This document shows positions 1-8,308 of a DNA stretch of 64,000 nucleotides, piece by piece (position 1 is the stretch's first letter; each line of letters starts with the position of its first letter). Under the pieces are notes generated by a model. That model had not been told where the DNA came from and searched no databases. It was given only the letters and a program-made list of their open reading frames with translations. Source of the DNA: an uncultured Dehalococcoidia bacterium (GTDB taxonomy: Bacteria; Chloroflexota; Dehalococcoidia; Lucifugimonadales; JADFKI01). The position numbers were made by a program, and so were the translations under genes. The stretch lies in NCBI GenBank assembly GCA_958295865.1, contig CATQHF010000004.1, positions 640,379 through 704,378 on the forward strand, given 5' to 3'.

Positions 1-781
1 CGCCGCTCACATTTATCGCCTGCCCGGTGATGTTCATCGCGTACTCGCTCGCCAGGAACGCCGCTAGGTTGCCGATGTCGTCGGGCGTCTGCTCCCTGCC
101 CAGCGGTATCTGCGCTTGCACATGCGCCTCGAAGAGCTGCCGCTGCGTCTTGCCCTGAGGGTTCGGCGTCATCGCGTCGCGCGCCGTGATGCGCTCCCAC
201 ATCGGCGTCCACAGCAGCCCCGGGCAGATGGCGTTCACATTGATGTTATGCGGAGCGAGCGCCTGCGCCTGCGCTTGCGTCAGGCTTATCACACCCGCCT
301 TGGAGACGTTATAGGGCGGGTTGCGCGAACTGCCCTGCCGTCCCGCGATGGACGCGATATTGATTATCTTGCCCGACCTGCGCTCCCGCATGCGCGGCGC
401 TATGGCGTCCGTCACTCGCGCTATGCCCTTCACATTTATCTCGAATATGAAGTCCCAATCCCGTTCATCCGGCGTCTCGCGGCTCTCCCAGCCAGCAGCG
501 CCGATGACGCCCGCGTTGTTCACCAGAATATCGATTGCGCCGAACTCACCGAGCGCCCGCGCCGTCATATCGTCCACCGACTGCTGGCTCGTAACATCGA
601 GGCTAAGCGCCAGCCCCCACCTTCCCAGCGCCCCCACCTCATCGGCAACGCCGCGCGCGTTCTCCACGATGATGTCCGCGACCGCTACATCCGCGCCGTT
701 GCGCGCCAGCGCCAGCGATATGCCGCGCCCAATGCCGCGACCGCCACCCGTAACCACTGCCGTTTTTCCGCTAACATCCAT
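1..781 (-). CDS. SDR family NAD(P)-dependent oxidoreductase (3' end cut by window)
   Basis: Reading the minus strand from 781 gives a classical short-chain dehydrogenase with a Rossmann fold. Visible motifs are the cofactor-binding TGGGRGIG near residues 11-18, NNAG in the middle, the catalytic Ser (NIASIAG) and the YxxxK pair in YNVSKAG, and a late PG turn followed by the usual substrate loop. An AGAGGT box lies about 7 bases upstream of the ATG at 781. An in-frame ATG at 796 would add five residues but would place that box inside the gene. The C-terminal end lies outside the window. The substrate cannot be told from sequence. Longer plus-strand frames over this region are shadows. Confidence 0.9.
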   Translation of the reverse strand, partial: MDVSGKTAVVTGGGRGIGRGISLALARNGADVAVADIIVENARGVADEVGALGRWGLALSLDVTSQQSVDDMTARALGEFGAIDILVNNAGVIGAAGWESRETPDERDWDFIFEINVKGIARVTDAIAPRMRERRSGKIINIASIAGRQGSSRNPPYNVSKAGVISLTQAQAQALAPHNINVNAICPGLLWTPMWERITARDAMTPNPQGKTQRQLFEAHVQAQIPLGREQTPDDIGNLAAFLASEYAMNITGQAINVSG

Positions 782-923
782 ATCTGCACCTCTCATAAAA
801 CTGACTTCTCCCTATCCTATCCATCCCGCCCGTCCATGTAAAATCCCATAATCTTGCCCGATACCTGACAACTACCCCCGAAAAAGACTTGAACAAAGTG
901 TCGTATTCTGCCAAGATAGTTAA

Positions 924-1862
924 ATGAGAATTGGCGCATTTGAAATACGAGAGCCAGTGCCCGAGTTGCGCAATGTTCGCGCCATAGCGATGTTGCGCCC
1001 CTGGGTGGATGTAGGGCGCGTTGGCACGCTGGTGCTGAACCGCCTGGAACGCCACCTCGGAGCGCAGGAGCTTGGACGGCTGGCAAAGCCCGGCATGTTC
1101 TTCGACTACACTCGCTACCGCCCGCGCATGCGAACCGTGCAGGGACGGCGTGTCTTCACCACGCCCAACACCATCGTGCACTACGCCCACGCCGGCGAGT
1201 ACGACTACCTCTTCCTGCACATCCGCGAGCCGCACGCCATGGGCGAAGACTACTGCGACGCCATCGTTGACTTGCTGCGGCACTTCGGCGTGTCCGAATA
1301 CTGCCGCATCGGTGGCATGTACGACTCCGTGCCGCACACGCGCCCCGTGCTGATAACCGGCAGCCTCACGCCCGCGCAAGAGCGGCGCGCAAGCGGTCTG
1401 ATTTCGGCGCGCGGCAGCGGCTACCAAGGACCAACCAGCATCGTCAACCTCGTGCACGAGTCGCTGGTACGGCAGGAGACGCCCTCCGTCAGCCTGATGG
1501 CGCACCTGCCTCAGTATGTTCAGCTCGACGAGGACCACATGGGCGCGGCGCGCCTCATGAGCGTGCTCTGCTCCATGTACGGCTTCCCCCAGTCGCTCGC
1601 CGACCCGACGCGCGGCGAGCAGCAGTACGGCGAGATTAACCGCGCCGTGCAGAACAACTCAGAGGTGCGCTCCCTCATCCAGCAGCTCGAAACCTACTAC
1701 GACCGCACGCACGCCGCGCCGCCCGAACCCGAGGAAGAAGAGCCTATATCCCTCTCGCCCGGCGTCGCGCAGTTCCTGCACGAAGTCGGCGAGCGCCTCG
1801 AAGACCCCACCGACGAGGACGACGACGACATCGAAGAAGGCATAGACGGCGACGAAAACTAA
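924..1862 (+). CDS. PAC2 family protein (proteasome-assembly-chaperone-like)
   Basis: The 312-residue protein has the PAC2 layout: an N-terminal alpha/beta domain with a WVDVGRVG segment, a central YLFLHIREPH strand, an IGGMYDSVPHTRP loop and a late MAHLPQYVQ stretch. PAC2 proteins resemble archaeal and eukaryotic proteasome assembly chaperones; in bacteria without proteasomes their role is unknown. The last 50 residues are very acidic (runs of E and D) and probably disordered. No clear Shine-Dalgarno site precedes the ATG. The gene stands alone, divergent from the SDR gene. Confidence 0.8.
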   Translation: MRIGAFEIREPVPELRNVRAIAMLRPWVDVGRVGTLVLNRLERHLGAQELGRLAKPGMFFDYTRYRPRMRTVQGRRVFTTPNTIVHYAHAGEYDYLFLHIREPHAMGEDYCDAIVDLLRHFGVSEYCRIGGMYDSVPHTRPVLITGSLTPAQERRASGLISARGSGYQGPTSIVNLVHESLVRQETPSVSLMAHLPQYVQLDEDHMGAARLMSVLCSMYGFPQSLADPTRGEQQYGEINRAVQNNSEVRSLIQQLETYYDRTHAAPPEPEEEEPISLSPGVAQFLHEVGERLEDPTDEDDDDIEEGIDGDEN

Positions 1863-1928
1863 CTGTCGTCATCCCATAACCTTGTTCTGTCATCCCTGAA
1901 CTTTATCCGCTATTCCTGACTTTATTCC

Positions 1929-1957
1929 GTCATTCCTGCGATAGTGGGAATCCGGTC
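1929..1957. repeat. Short palindromic repeat fragment
   Basis: A degenerate copy of the 'TCATTCCTGCGA..GGGAATCC' palindrome found throughout the window lies between the PAC2 gene and the peroxiredoxin-like gene. No terminal repeats are visible, so it is probably a remnant of the MITE families described elsewhere. Confidence 0.5.
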
Positions 1958-1988
1958 AAGCCTTGACCACAGGCAGGTTTGCAAGCGC

Positions 1989-2468
1989 ATGTCGAAACTT
2001 CAGCAAGGACAAAAACTCCCATCCTTCGCGCTCAACCTGATAGACGGCAGCGCCCTGCGCCTGCCTGACGAGATGCCCACGCGCTACCTCGCGCTGCTCT
2101 TCTATCGCGGCCACTGGTGACCCTATTGCGCTCGGCAGTTAGCCGAATGGGAAGCCAAGAGCGCGGAACTTGAAGCGCTCGGATGCAGCGTAATCGCCGC
2201 CAGCGTTGACACCCTCGAAAACGCGCGAGCGATGCAGCAGCAATCCGGCGCGCAATTCCCCATAGCCTACGGCGTCACCCAGTCCGACGCCGCGACCCTC
2301 GGCGCATGGTGGTCAGACCTGCGCGGCGGCTTCATCCAGCCCGCCGAGTTCCTGCTAGGGCGCGGCGGCATAGTCCTAGGATCCCTCTACGCCTCCGGCC
2401 CCATAGGCCGCATAAACGTCGACGAAGCCCTCTACATGATACGCAGCAGGGAGCGGCGGCGAAGCTGA
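1989..2468 (+). CDS. Peroxiredoxin-like (AhpC/TSA) probable selenoprotein, UGA = Sec at residue 44
   Basis: The frame runs from ATG 1989 to TGA 2466-2468 with one internal TGA at 2118-2120. Translation gives FYRGHW-U-PYCARQLAEWE, which matches the thioredoxin-fold peroxiredoxin-like motif FYRGxWCPYC, so the UGA replaces exactly the first (peroxidatic) Cys and leaves a U44-x-x-C47 redox pair. The frame is otherwise intact on both sides over 159 codons, with later family features such as the SVD and the LLGRGG strand before the C-terminal helix. A SECIS-like hairpin follows the UGA directly (see 2122-2151). UxxC Prx-like selenoproteins are an established bacterial class. The alternative is a point nonsense mutation. 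No SelA/B/C/D gene lies in this window, so decoding capacity is unproven here. Confidence 0.77.
2122..2151 (+). promoter_or_regulatory. Candidate bacterial SECIS element
   Basis: Just after the UGA (2118-2120) the RNA can fold into a lower stem 2122-2126 with 2147-2151 (five pairs, one G-U), a five-base 5' bulge 2127-2131, and an upper stem TCGGC (2132-2136) with GCCGA (2142-2146). The upper stem closes the loop AGTTA (2137-2141). The loop has a G in its second position and starts 16 bases after the UGA. These features agree with published descriptions of bacterial SECIS elements (apical-loop G, short GC-rich upper stem, 16-37 base spacing). Folding was done by eye. Confidence 0.65.
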
Positions 2469-2526
2469 CCCGAATCGACTATCAAATTACATGGCGCTAT
2501 TCACAACAAAAGGGAGTACCGTTGCC

Positions 2527-2691
2527 ATGATTGCCGAAGGACTGGAAGCGCGGGTTGCCAGACTTGAAGGCGAAGTCTCGCAAATCACCAAGCGTCTTGA
2601 CAACATAGACAACTGGCTTCGCGTACTGGTGGGATTACAAATCACCACCATCGCGGGCATAGTCGCAGTGCTAGTCAGTCAGCTGCTTTAG
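2527..2691 (+). CDS. Small coiled-coil plus single-TM protein
   Basis: The 54-residue protein has a heptad-like N-terminal half (LEARVARLEGEVSQITKRL) and a C-terminal hydrophobic helix (LVGLQITTIAGIVAVLVSQLL), so it is probably a tail-anchored membrane protein. The ATG at 2527 is preferred over 2491 because GGGAG lies about ten bases upstream. Such short coiled-coil/TM proteins are common hypothetical proteins; no function is known. It follows the peroxiredoxin-like gene by 58 bases and could be co-transcribed. Confidence 0.6.
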   Translation: MIAEGLEARVARLEGEVSQITKRLDNIDNWLRVLVGLQITTIAGIVAVLVSQLL

Positions 2692-2742
2692 ACGCCAGTC
2701 GACGTGCCCACGACGGGGTGTGATACGCAACCGCGAACGGCG

Positions 2743-2928
2743 TTAGCAGGTCACCGCATCGCCATGTTCAAGATAAGAATCTACCAACTTCTGCGCGACA
2801 TCCTTGGCAGTCTCAAGAGCTTCGGAAGCAGTCGCTGCGTAGGCGATGAGGTCGGGCAAGTCTTGGCTGGTAGCCATAAAGCCACCCTCGGGCAATTCCT
2901 CAACCTGCACCAATAGATGCTTTATCAT
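2743..2928 (-). CDS. HicB-like / DUF1902-like small protein
   Basis: Starting at ATG 2928, the 61-residue product has the partial RNase-H-like fold seen in HicB antitoxins: a strand with EELPEGGFMATSQDLPDLIAYAAT and then a helix EALETAKDVAQKLVDSYLEHG. An AGAAGGGA box precedes this ATG. HicB proteins usually pair with the small HicA toxin, but no HicA-like frame is visible on either side, so this is an orphan antitoxin-like protein. Confidence 0.65.
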   Translation of the reverse strand: MIKHLLVQVEELPEGGFMATSQDLPDLIAYAATASEALETAKDVAQKLVDSYLEHGDAVTC

Positions 2929-3051
2929 TGCGTAGTCCCTTCTACCGCTTGTTATACGCATATCCTACCACAGTTGTCATGGACGCAATCCCATCAGCGC
3001 GGCGTATATGCGTCCGGCGGCGTAACCCCGCGAAAGATGGAATACACCGAG

Positions 3052-3198
3052 TAGCGTTTCCATTCAGGTGTCAAACCTTTTCGTCATTCCTGCGAAAGCA
3101 GGAATCCAGCGCTTCCAATGGGCGTAATGGCGCAAAATCCCCCGTTTCGCGGTTCTGAATGCCTTTCACGGGAATGACGCAAATGCCACCACAACCTA
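3052..3198. repeat. Hybrid MITE: family B left end, family A right end
   Basis: The left end, TAGCGTTTCCATTCAGGT, is the family B terminus seen at 36172 and 45524. The right end, TTTCACGGGAATGACGCAAATG..CACAACCTA, is the family A terminus seen at 17522 and 48004. Between them are two palindromic cores. The right end abuts the truncated membrane protein frame that follows. Confidence 0.6.
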
Positions 3199-3207
3199 GT
3201 ATCAACT

Positions 3208-3777
3208 GGCGCAGTAGCCTTACTTTTCCAGGTATTATGTATAGTCTGGTCGCCTTGCGCCGCCGTAATATGTGGGATAGTTGCTCTTAAGAGAAATCTA
3301 AGTGTATGGCGCTATATGCTTGCTGGAGCAATCTGTTCAGTGCTCCTTTTTGCGCCTTGGCTCTGTCTGATACGACGAATGCAGAACAGACCGCTATCAG
3401 ATAAGACCATCACTTTGGGCTATAATTTGCTGTACACATTTTGGGTCGGTGTGATAATTGCCAACATCATAATCCTTGTTGGCGCTATTCGTGTAGGGGG
3501 AGGAATCGGAGATACCCTATGGGTATGGGACTGGTTGATCTTCACACCTGCGCTTGTTGCATTAGCAATTGGCGTACTCCCGTGGAAACTATCGCGCAGA
3601 GCCTTGCTTCGTAGGCGTTGCGCCGAAAGTGAAGAATCCAATAAATTGGGAGTGGGCATCCTGCCTGGACAGGCTTACATCATGCCTTTCGCATACGCTT
3701 TCATGAATGTAGTATTCATTCCGCTGCTAGTGCTGGTATTGTTCGGTTTGATAGAGTTGTTATCCCCCCTTTTTTAG
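3208..3777 (+). pseudogene. Membrane protein gene truncated at its 5' end by a repeat
   Basis: The frame from 3316 encodes 153 residues with several TM helices and ends in LLSPLF. Reading the same frame upstream gives LCIVWSPCAAVICGIVALKRNLSVWRY, which aligns with LCIIWSPFAGLICALIARKEGLNALRY of the intact neighbour at 3896. Homology therefore continues past the first ATG back to about 3208, where it meets the end of a MITE at 3198, and an in-frame stop lies inside the repeat. No start codon exists in the homologous upstream part. Either the protein is now expressed as a shortened form from 3316 or the gene is dead. Confidence 0.65.
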
Positions 3778-3895
3778 CACGGCGGCGCGGCATCATACCG
3801 TATTTGACAGAGATGTGCGAAGTAATCCTCGTTTCGTTGAAGACGCAGATGAATAAGAGCGGACGATAGATAGGGGAGGAAAAGGGATTTTTTCG

Positions 3896-4513
3896 ATGAT
3901 ACCAATGATAATAGAGATACTTGGCGTCCTTTTGGTATCTATGTTATTCATTTCTTGTTTATTCATCATCATTAGCGTGTGGACTTTCCAGTTCTTGTGC
4001 ATCATCTGGTCACCATTCGCCGGCTTGATATGCGCTCTAATTGCTCGCAAGGAAGGATTAAACGCCTTACGTTATGCACTCATCGGAGCTTTGTACTCCG
4101 CGCTGCTTTTCGCGCCTTGGCGCTTCCTAGTCCAACGAATGCGAAACAGGCGCTTTTCGTATGAAGCAGTCGAACGGGATTGCGTCTGGTGGTTGTATTC
4201 ACTATGGGTAGGTACAATAGTTGCGAATGCAGCCATGGTTGCGGCTGTACTCAGGTTGCTGAACACCGAATGGACTGAGATATACTTCTTTCCCATCGCG
4301 CTTATTCCCGTAGCCGTCGGAATGCCCACCTGGATACTATCGATCAGAGCATCGCTTCACAGGCGCTCCAATGCAATCGCAGATACGGATAAACCGCCGG
4401 CGGACATCCTCCCTGAGCGCGTATTCGTAATGCCTTTCGCGTATGCGTCTGCGAATGTTATGTTCATTCCGTGTATATTTGGCGCAGGATGGCTGCTATC
4501 CCCTCTTTTTTAG
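3896..4513 (+). CDS. Multi-pass membrane protein, unknown family
   Basis: The 205-residue protein has about five hydrophobic helices: residues 4-30, 31-50, 58-77, 97-118 and the C-terminal FAYASANVMFIPCIFGAGWLL. A basic loop with RRSNA lies before the last helix. GGGGAGGAAAAGGG upstream of the ATG is a strong ribosome site. It is a paralogue of the truncated gene just upstream; both end in LLSPLF. No function is recognised. Confidence 0.65.
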   Translation: MIPMIIEILGVLLVSMLFISCLFIIISVWTFQFLCIIWSPFAGLICALIARKEGLNALRYALIGALYSALLFAPWRFLVQRMRNRRFSYEAVERDCVWWLYSLWVGTIVANAAMVAAVLRLLNTEWTEIYFFPIALIPVAVGMPTWILSIRASLHRRSNAIADTDKPPADILPERVFVMPFAYASANVMFIPCIFGAGWLLSPLF

Positions 4514-4588
4514 CACGGAGGCGCGGCATCGTACCGCATCGTAAGCATAAGCGTTCAGTGGCAGCATGTCCGTCTCAACCCTTGGGAA

Positions 4589-5770
4589 CTACACGCCTAC
4601 ATATCCATGCAGATTTCGGTGCGCTGATGCCAGTCGCCGCACGCCCTCTTCCAGGCTGTCCGAATCGTAGAGCGCGAAGCTGAGCCGCATGGCGTTCGAG
4701 AATGCGCCTGTGGCTGAGAACGCGGTGCCGGGGCGGTAGGATACCCCGTGCCGCTGCGCGATGGGCAGCAGCGCGTCCGTATTCGTGCCGTCGTTGAAGG
4801 CAATCCAGAAGAAGTAGCCGCCGCCGGGCGGTACGAACTCCACCGCATCGCCCAGATGCTCGCGGAGCGCGGCGCTCATCGCTGCCACGCGCTCGCGGTA
4901 TGTGCGGCGCAAGTGCGCGATGTTCTCTTGCAGCAAGCCTTGCTCCAGTACGGCGTGGACGAGCGTTGATGTGAAGTGGTTCAGTCCGCCGCCGCTTACC
5001 GTCAAGCCCGCGTTGGCGAAGCGCTGCGTCAGCGCCGGGCGCGCCTGCATCCAGCCTGTACGCAGCCCCGGAGCGAGTATCTTCGAGAATGAGCCGAGCG
5101 ACAACACGCAACCCGAATCCGAGTCGTCGAACGATGCGATGGGCGGCGGCGGCGGCTTGCCGTAGTGCATCAGCTGATAGACCTCATCCGCGATCACCAA
5201 GAAGCCGTATCGTCGCGCCAGCGCGACCAGATTGCGGCGTCGCTCGGCGGGCAGCACGCTGCCGCTCGGGTTCTGGTAAGTCGGGATGACATATAGTATC
5301 TTCGGGACGGTGCGCGCCGACTCCAGCATCGACTCCAGCGCATCCATCCGCAGCCCGTCGCCGTCGGTGGGAACGCCCACGACATCCAAGTCGTGATCCT
5401 CGAATATCTGCTGTATCAGATAGTAGGTCGGCTCTTCCACGAAAACGGCGTCGCCCGTCTGCGTGAACAAGGTCGTGATGTGGTCGATGGCTTGCGATGC
5501 GCCTGCCGTCAGAAACAGTTCTTGGGGCAAGACGGGCGAGGTGTAGGAATCTTGCGCCGACAGGAACGCAGCGAGCGAGCGCAGCAGTGGGCCATAGCCC
5601 TGCGTCGCGCCGTACTGGAGCGGAACGGGCGCGCCGTCCGCCAGCACGCGCTCCGCCGCGCGGCGCAGCGCATCGACCGGGTGCAGCCATGCCGACGGAT
5701 GCCCCCATCCCAGGTCGATGACGCCCTCCGGCACCGAAATCAGCAGCGATGGCAGCAATCTATTCTCCAA
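4589..5770 (-). CDS. PLP-dependent aminotransferase, class I/II (2-aminoadipate/MocR-type catalytic domain)
   Basis: The 393-residue product is a fold type I aminotransferase. It shows QYGATQGYGPLR near residues 52-63, the phosphate-binding TAGASQAID, the PTYQNPSG motif at 163-170, DEVY at 195-198 and the Schiff-base lysine in SLGSFSKILAPGLRTGW (K230). It resembles the catalytic half of MocR regulators and LysN-type 2-aminoadipate transaminases, but has no HTH domain. The start appears to be TTG at 5770, since no early ATG or GTG fits. The substrate is not defined by sequence. Confidence 0.88.
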   Translation of the reverse strand: MENRLLPSLLISVPEGVIDLGWGHPSAWLHPVDALRRAAERVLADGAPVPLQYGATQGYGPLLRSLAAFLSAQDSYTSPVLPQELFLTAGASQAIDHITTLFTQTGDAVFVEEPTYYLIQQIFEDHDLDVVGVPTDGDGLRMDALESMLESARTVPKILYVIPTYQNPSGSVLPAERRRNLVALARRYGFLVIADEVYQLMHYGKPPPPPIASFDDSDSGCVLSLGSFSKILAPGLRTGWMQARPALTQRFANAGLTVSGGGLNHFTSTLVHAVLEQGLLQENIAHLRRTYRERVAAMSAALREHLGDAVEFVPPGGGYFFWIAFNDGTNTDALLPIAQRHGVSYRPGTAFSATGAFSNAMRLSFALYDSDSLEEGVRRLASAHRNLHGYVGV

Positions 5771-5868
5771 GAACTAACATGGATGAACAGGGTAGAGGGG
5801 ATTTTGCCCCCACCCTGACCATCCCCCGGACGGAGAGGAACTTATCTCGTCTATTCCGCGCATCCATG

Positions 5869-6786
5869 TCAGCCCTGCCCCGCCTCGTTGCGGGCGTCGT
5901 CGATATGCTCTTGGATACGCACATCCAGCGGCGCGATCTCGTAGCCGATGTCCGCGAGCATGCGGCTGTTATCCACGAGGTAGATATGCGGCACGCGCCG
6001 CTCGCCGGTGGTAATCCGCGCGTCCGGGATGATGTCGCGCACGATGTCGATCATGTCGCCCACGCTGCACAGGTGGCCGCCGCTGATATAGACGGGATGG
6101 TTCAGCCGCTCGGCGAGTGCGGCGCGCACGAATATCTGCGCGGCGTCCTCGGCGTGTATCATCGGCGAAAGCTCGTCGCGGTGGAACGGCAGGTCGATGG
6201 GCTTGCCCACCGCCGGCAGCGACACCATCAGCCCGCCAATCATGCCCGTCATGCCGGTAACGCGCCCATGCCCGAACACGGTGCATATACGGATGCCGCG
6301 CAGGTCTAGCCCGTACAGGTCGCGGTAGCGCGCGGCGGCGAAGTCGTTGGTCGCCTTGGTCATGCCATAGACATTGGCGGGCGCGGGCAGGTCGTCCTCG
6401 TCGACCGGACGCTCGCCGAAGGTCTCCTGCGTGCCATAGACGGCGATGGAGCTCGCATAGACCACGCGCTCGATGCCGCACCATCGCGCCGCCTCGAAGA
6501 CATTGTTCGTTCCCACGATGTTCACGAGCATGCCGAAGTGCGGGCGGTCTTCGGTGTCCGGCGGCAGCAGCGCCGCCAGGTGGATAATCCTGCTTACGCC
6601 GTGCGTGTTGCAGGCTTCCAGCAGCTGGGGCAGCTGCGTTATATCGCCGCGGTAATACGCCACGCCGTCTTGCTGCGCGGGCGGAGGCGCAAGATCGAAG
6701 CAGACGACATCCTCGCCGCGCTCCGCAAGCTCCCGCACGATGCGCCTGCCGATAAAGCCCGTGCCGCCGGTAACCATTATTGCCAT
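5869..6786 (-). CDS. NAD-dependent epimerase/dehydratase (extended SDR)
   Basis: The 305-residue protein starts VTGGTGFIGRRIV, the extended-SDR NAD motif. It carries the catalytic Ser in VYASSIAVYG and the YxxxK in NVYGMTKATN. The C-terminal half has the usual epimerase substrate domain with a Y-I-S-G-G stretch. An AGGAGA box lies nine bases before ATG 6786. UDP-glucose 4-epimerase-like proteins of this size act on nucleotide sugars or related substrates; the exact substrate is unknown. It lies 98 bases downstream of the aminotransferase start, on the same strand. Confidence 0.87.
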   Translation of the reverse strand: MAIMVTGGTGFIGRRIVRELAERGEDVVCFDLAPPPAQQDGVAYYRGDITQLPQLLEACNTHGVSRIIHLAALLPPDTEDRPHFGMLVNIVGTNNVFEAARWCGIERVVYASSIAVYGTQETFGERPVDEDDLPAPANVYGMTKATNDFAAARYRDLYGLDLRGIRICTVFGHGRVTGMTGMIGGLMVSLPAVGKPIDLPFHRDELSPMIHAEDAAQIFVRAALAERLNHPVYISGGHLCSVGDMIDIVRDIIPDARITTGERRVPHIYLVDNSRMLADIGYEIAPLDVRIQEHIDDARNEAGQG

Positions 6787-6805
6787 CAGGACTTATCTCC
6801 TTGAT

Positions 6806-6976
6806 TTATAGTACGTCAAGATACCAGAGCAGAAATGGCAGGGTAAGCACGAGTGTCAGTAAAGACGTTGCGATACCATCTTTTATTTTCCGTGTCCATC
6901 GAAAAGCGATAACACCGGCAGATAACACGGCAATGGCGACAACGAACATGCTCACTATCTCAGGTGAGTATGTCAT
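6806..6976 (-). CDS. 56-residue two-TM membrane protein
   Basis: This short gene begins ATG-ACA-TAC at 6976 with a perfect AGGAGG seven bases upstream and ends at TAA 6808-6806. The product has two hydrophobic helices (IVSMFVVAIAVLSAGVIAF and SLLTLVLTLPFLLWYL) joined by a basic loop (RWTRKIKDG). It begins 18 bases after the stop of the upstream membrane gene, so the two are almost surely co-transcribed. No family was recognised. Confidence 0.7.
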   Translation of the reverse strand: MTYSPEIVSMFVVAIAVLSAGVIAFRWTRKIKDGIATSLLTLVLTLPFLLWYLDVL

Positions 6977-6994
6977 AATTTTCCTCCTGAGGGA

Positions 6995-7426
6995 TCATCG
7001 TATTTCTGAAGGCAGTGCGCCAATAAACAAAATTGCTAATATGCTTATGTAGAACGCTAAAGTCGTTATAAGATACAGTGAAGATTCTTCGCTTCGCTGT
7101 TCTGGTGAATCATGCCGATATTGGGTTAAATCCATAGAGAAATCTATGTTGCCTTCAGGACGCTTACGAACTTGATTATACAAAATTCTGAGTATGTCTG
7201 ATTGTCGAATGAAGTAAGCGTCTATTGAGAAGAGAATCGCCACGAAAGTCCACAAAATGACAGCAAAAGTCGTAGGTATGATACTTACGCTCACACCGTC
7301 TTTAAGCAGAAACGCAATTGTGCCAGCAAGCAGCAGCATCGCAAAACCCTTTATGCGTAGGGAATTGCCCGCCGCCTCGCTTATAGCGCCCCGTATCATC
7401 TCAAGATGCCGTACCTTGGCTTCCAT
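6995..7426 (-). CDS. Small membrane protein with N-terminal KxxHLEMI motif
   Basis: From ATG 7426 the 143-residue protein begins MEAKVRHLEMIRGAISEAAGNSLRIKGF. This resembles a widespread bacterial family of small membrane proteins with a K/R-HLEMIQ start and a conserved GNS-x-x-x-KG segment; I know no assigned function. Three TM helices follow (LLLAGTIAFLL, the long helix IIPTTFAVILWTFVAILFSIDAYF, and the C-terminal TTLAFYISILAILFIGAL). A charged loop with KRPEGNID sits between helices two and three. The TTG further upstream is less likely as a start. Confidence 0.65.
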   Translation of the reverse strand: MEAKVRHLEMIRGAISEAAGNSLRIKGFAMLLLAGTIAFLLKDGVSVSIIPTTFAVILWTFVAILFSIDAYFIRQSDILRILYNQVRKRPEGNIDFSMDLTQYRHDSPEQRSEESSLYLITTLAFYISILAILFIGALPSEIR

Positions 7427-7468
7427 AACCACCAATCACCGCGCTTCAGGTATATCCTCTCATCTACC

Positions 7469-8308
7469 TCACAGCGCCTGCCAGTAGCGGCGTCCCTGCG
7501 AGCGGATGACCTTGCCGATGTGCTGCTCCGGGTGGAAGTGCCCCGCCGCAATCACATAGTCTTCGTCCTCGGCGCGCTGCAATAGGGCGTGGCGGCTGCG
7601 GCGACTGTCCGGCTTACTGGTGTCAACCCCCGCGCACCAGTCGGGTTCCTGTATCTGCACGCTGCTGTGTATGGCGTCGCCGACTATCATCGCCCGCTCG
7701 CCCTGCGAGCTGATGAGGATGACCTGATGCCCCGGCGTGTGTCCGGGCGTGTCCAGCGTGGTCATCTCCTCCGTGATTGCGTGTCCCTCATCCACCAGGT
7801 CCATAAGCCCGAGCCGCTCGAGCGGCAGCACGCTGTCCCGCACCTGCGGCGCGTCGGCGAGGCGCTGCGGCTGCGTGAAGTGCTCCCAGTCGAGGCGCGG
7901 CACGAGGTAGCGCGCATTGGGGAAGTACGGCGCGGGCGAGTCGCCGCTGTGGTCTATGTTCCAGCCCACATGGTCGGCGTGCAAGTGCGTGTGCGCCACG
8001 ATGTCGATGTCCTGCGGGCTGACGCCCTGCGCCCTGAGTTGGTTCAGCAGGTCGCCGGTGAGATTGCCCCGGTCAGGATGCGGACCCGGCCCCATGCCCG
8101 TGTCCACCATCACCGTCTTGCCCATAGAGCGCACGAAGAAATGCCCGTAGTAGAGCTGTATCTGCCCGTCCTCCAGGATGTCCTGATACGGCTCCCAGTC
8201 GGTGGCGCTCACGCCCTCGAAGAAAGCATCCGGCGGTCGCGCGGGCGGAATCATATCCAGCGCGAACACAATCTCGGCATTGCCAACGCTAATTCTGTCA
8301 GTCATCAT
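7469..8308 (-). CDS. MBL-fold metallo-hydrolase
   Basis: The 279-residue protein has the metallo-beta-lactamase metal motif HTHLHADHVGW (H108, H110, D112, H113). A VDTGMGPGPHP strand-loop precedes it, TPGHTPGHQV supplies the third histidine, and IVGDAIH the bridging Asp. Near the C-terminus AGHFHPEQH gives the last ligand. This architecture fits quorum-quenching-lactonase-like or general MBL hydrolases; the substrate is unknown. ATG 8308 and 8305 are both possible starts after GGAGAAG. Confidence 0.88.
   Translation of the reverse strand: MMTDRISVGNAEIVFALDMIPPARPPDAFFEGVSATDWEPYQDILEDGQIQLYYGHFFVRSMGKTVMVDTGMGPGPHPDRGNLTGDLLNQLRAQGVSPQDIDIVAHTHLHADHVGWNIDHSGDSPAPYFPNARYLVPRLDWEHFTQPQRLADAPQVRDSVLPLERLGLMDLVDEGHAITEEMTTLDTPGHTPGHQVILISSQGERAMIVGDAIHSSVQIQEPDWCAGVDTSKPDSRRSRHALLQRAEDEDYVIAAGHFHPEQHIGKVIRSQGRRYWQAL

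Noticed and set aside
116-851. Two plus-strand frames of 241 and 176 residues
   Set aside because: They are antisense shadows of the SDR gene whose TGxxxGIG, NNAG and YxxxK motifs read on the minus strand.
2232-2468. Separate short gene MQQQSGAQFP
   Set aside because: It is the second half of the peroxiredoxin-like gene after the UGA, in the same frame as the ATG at 1989.
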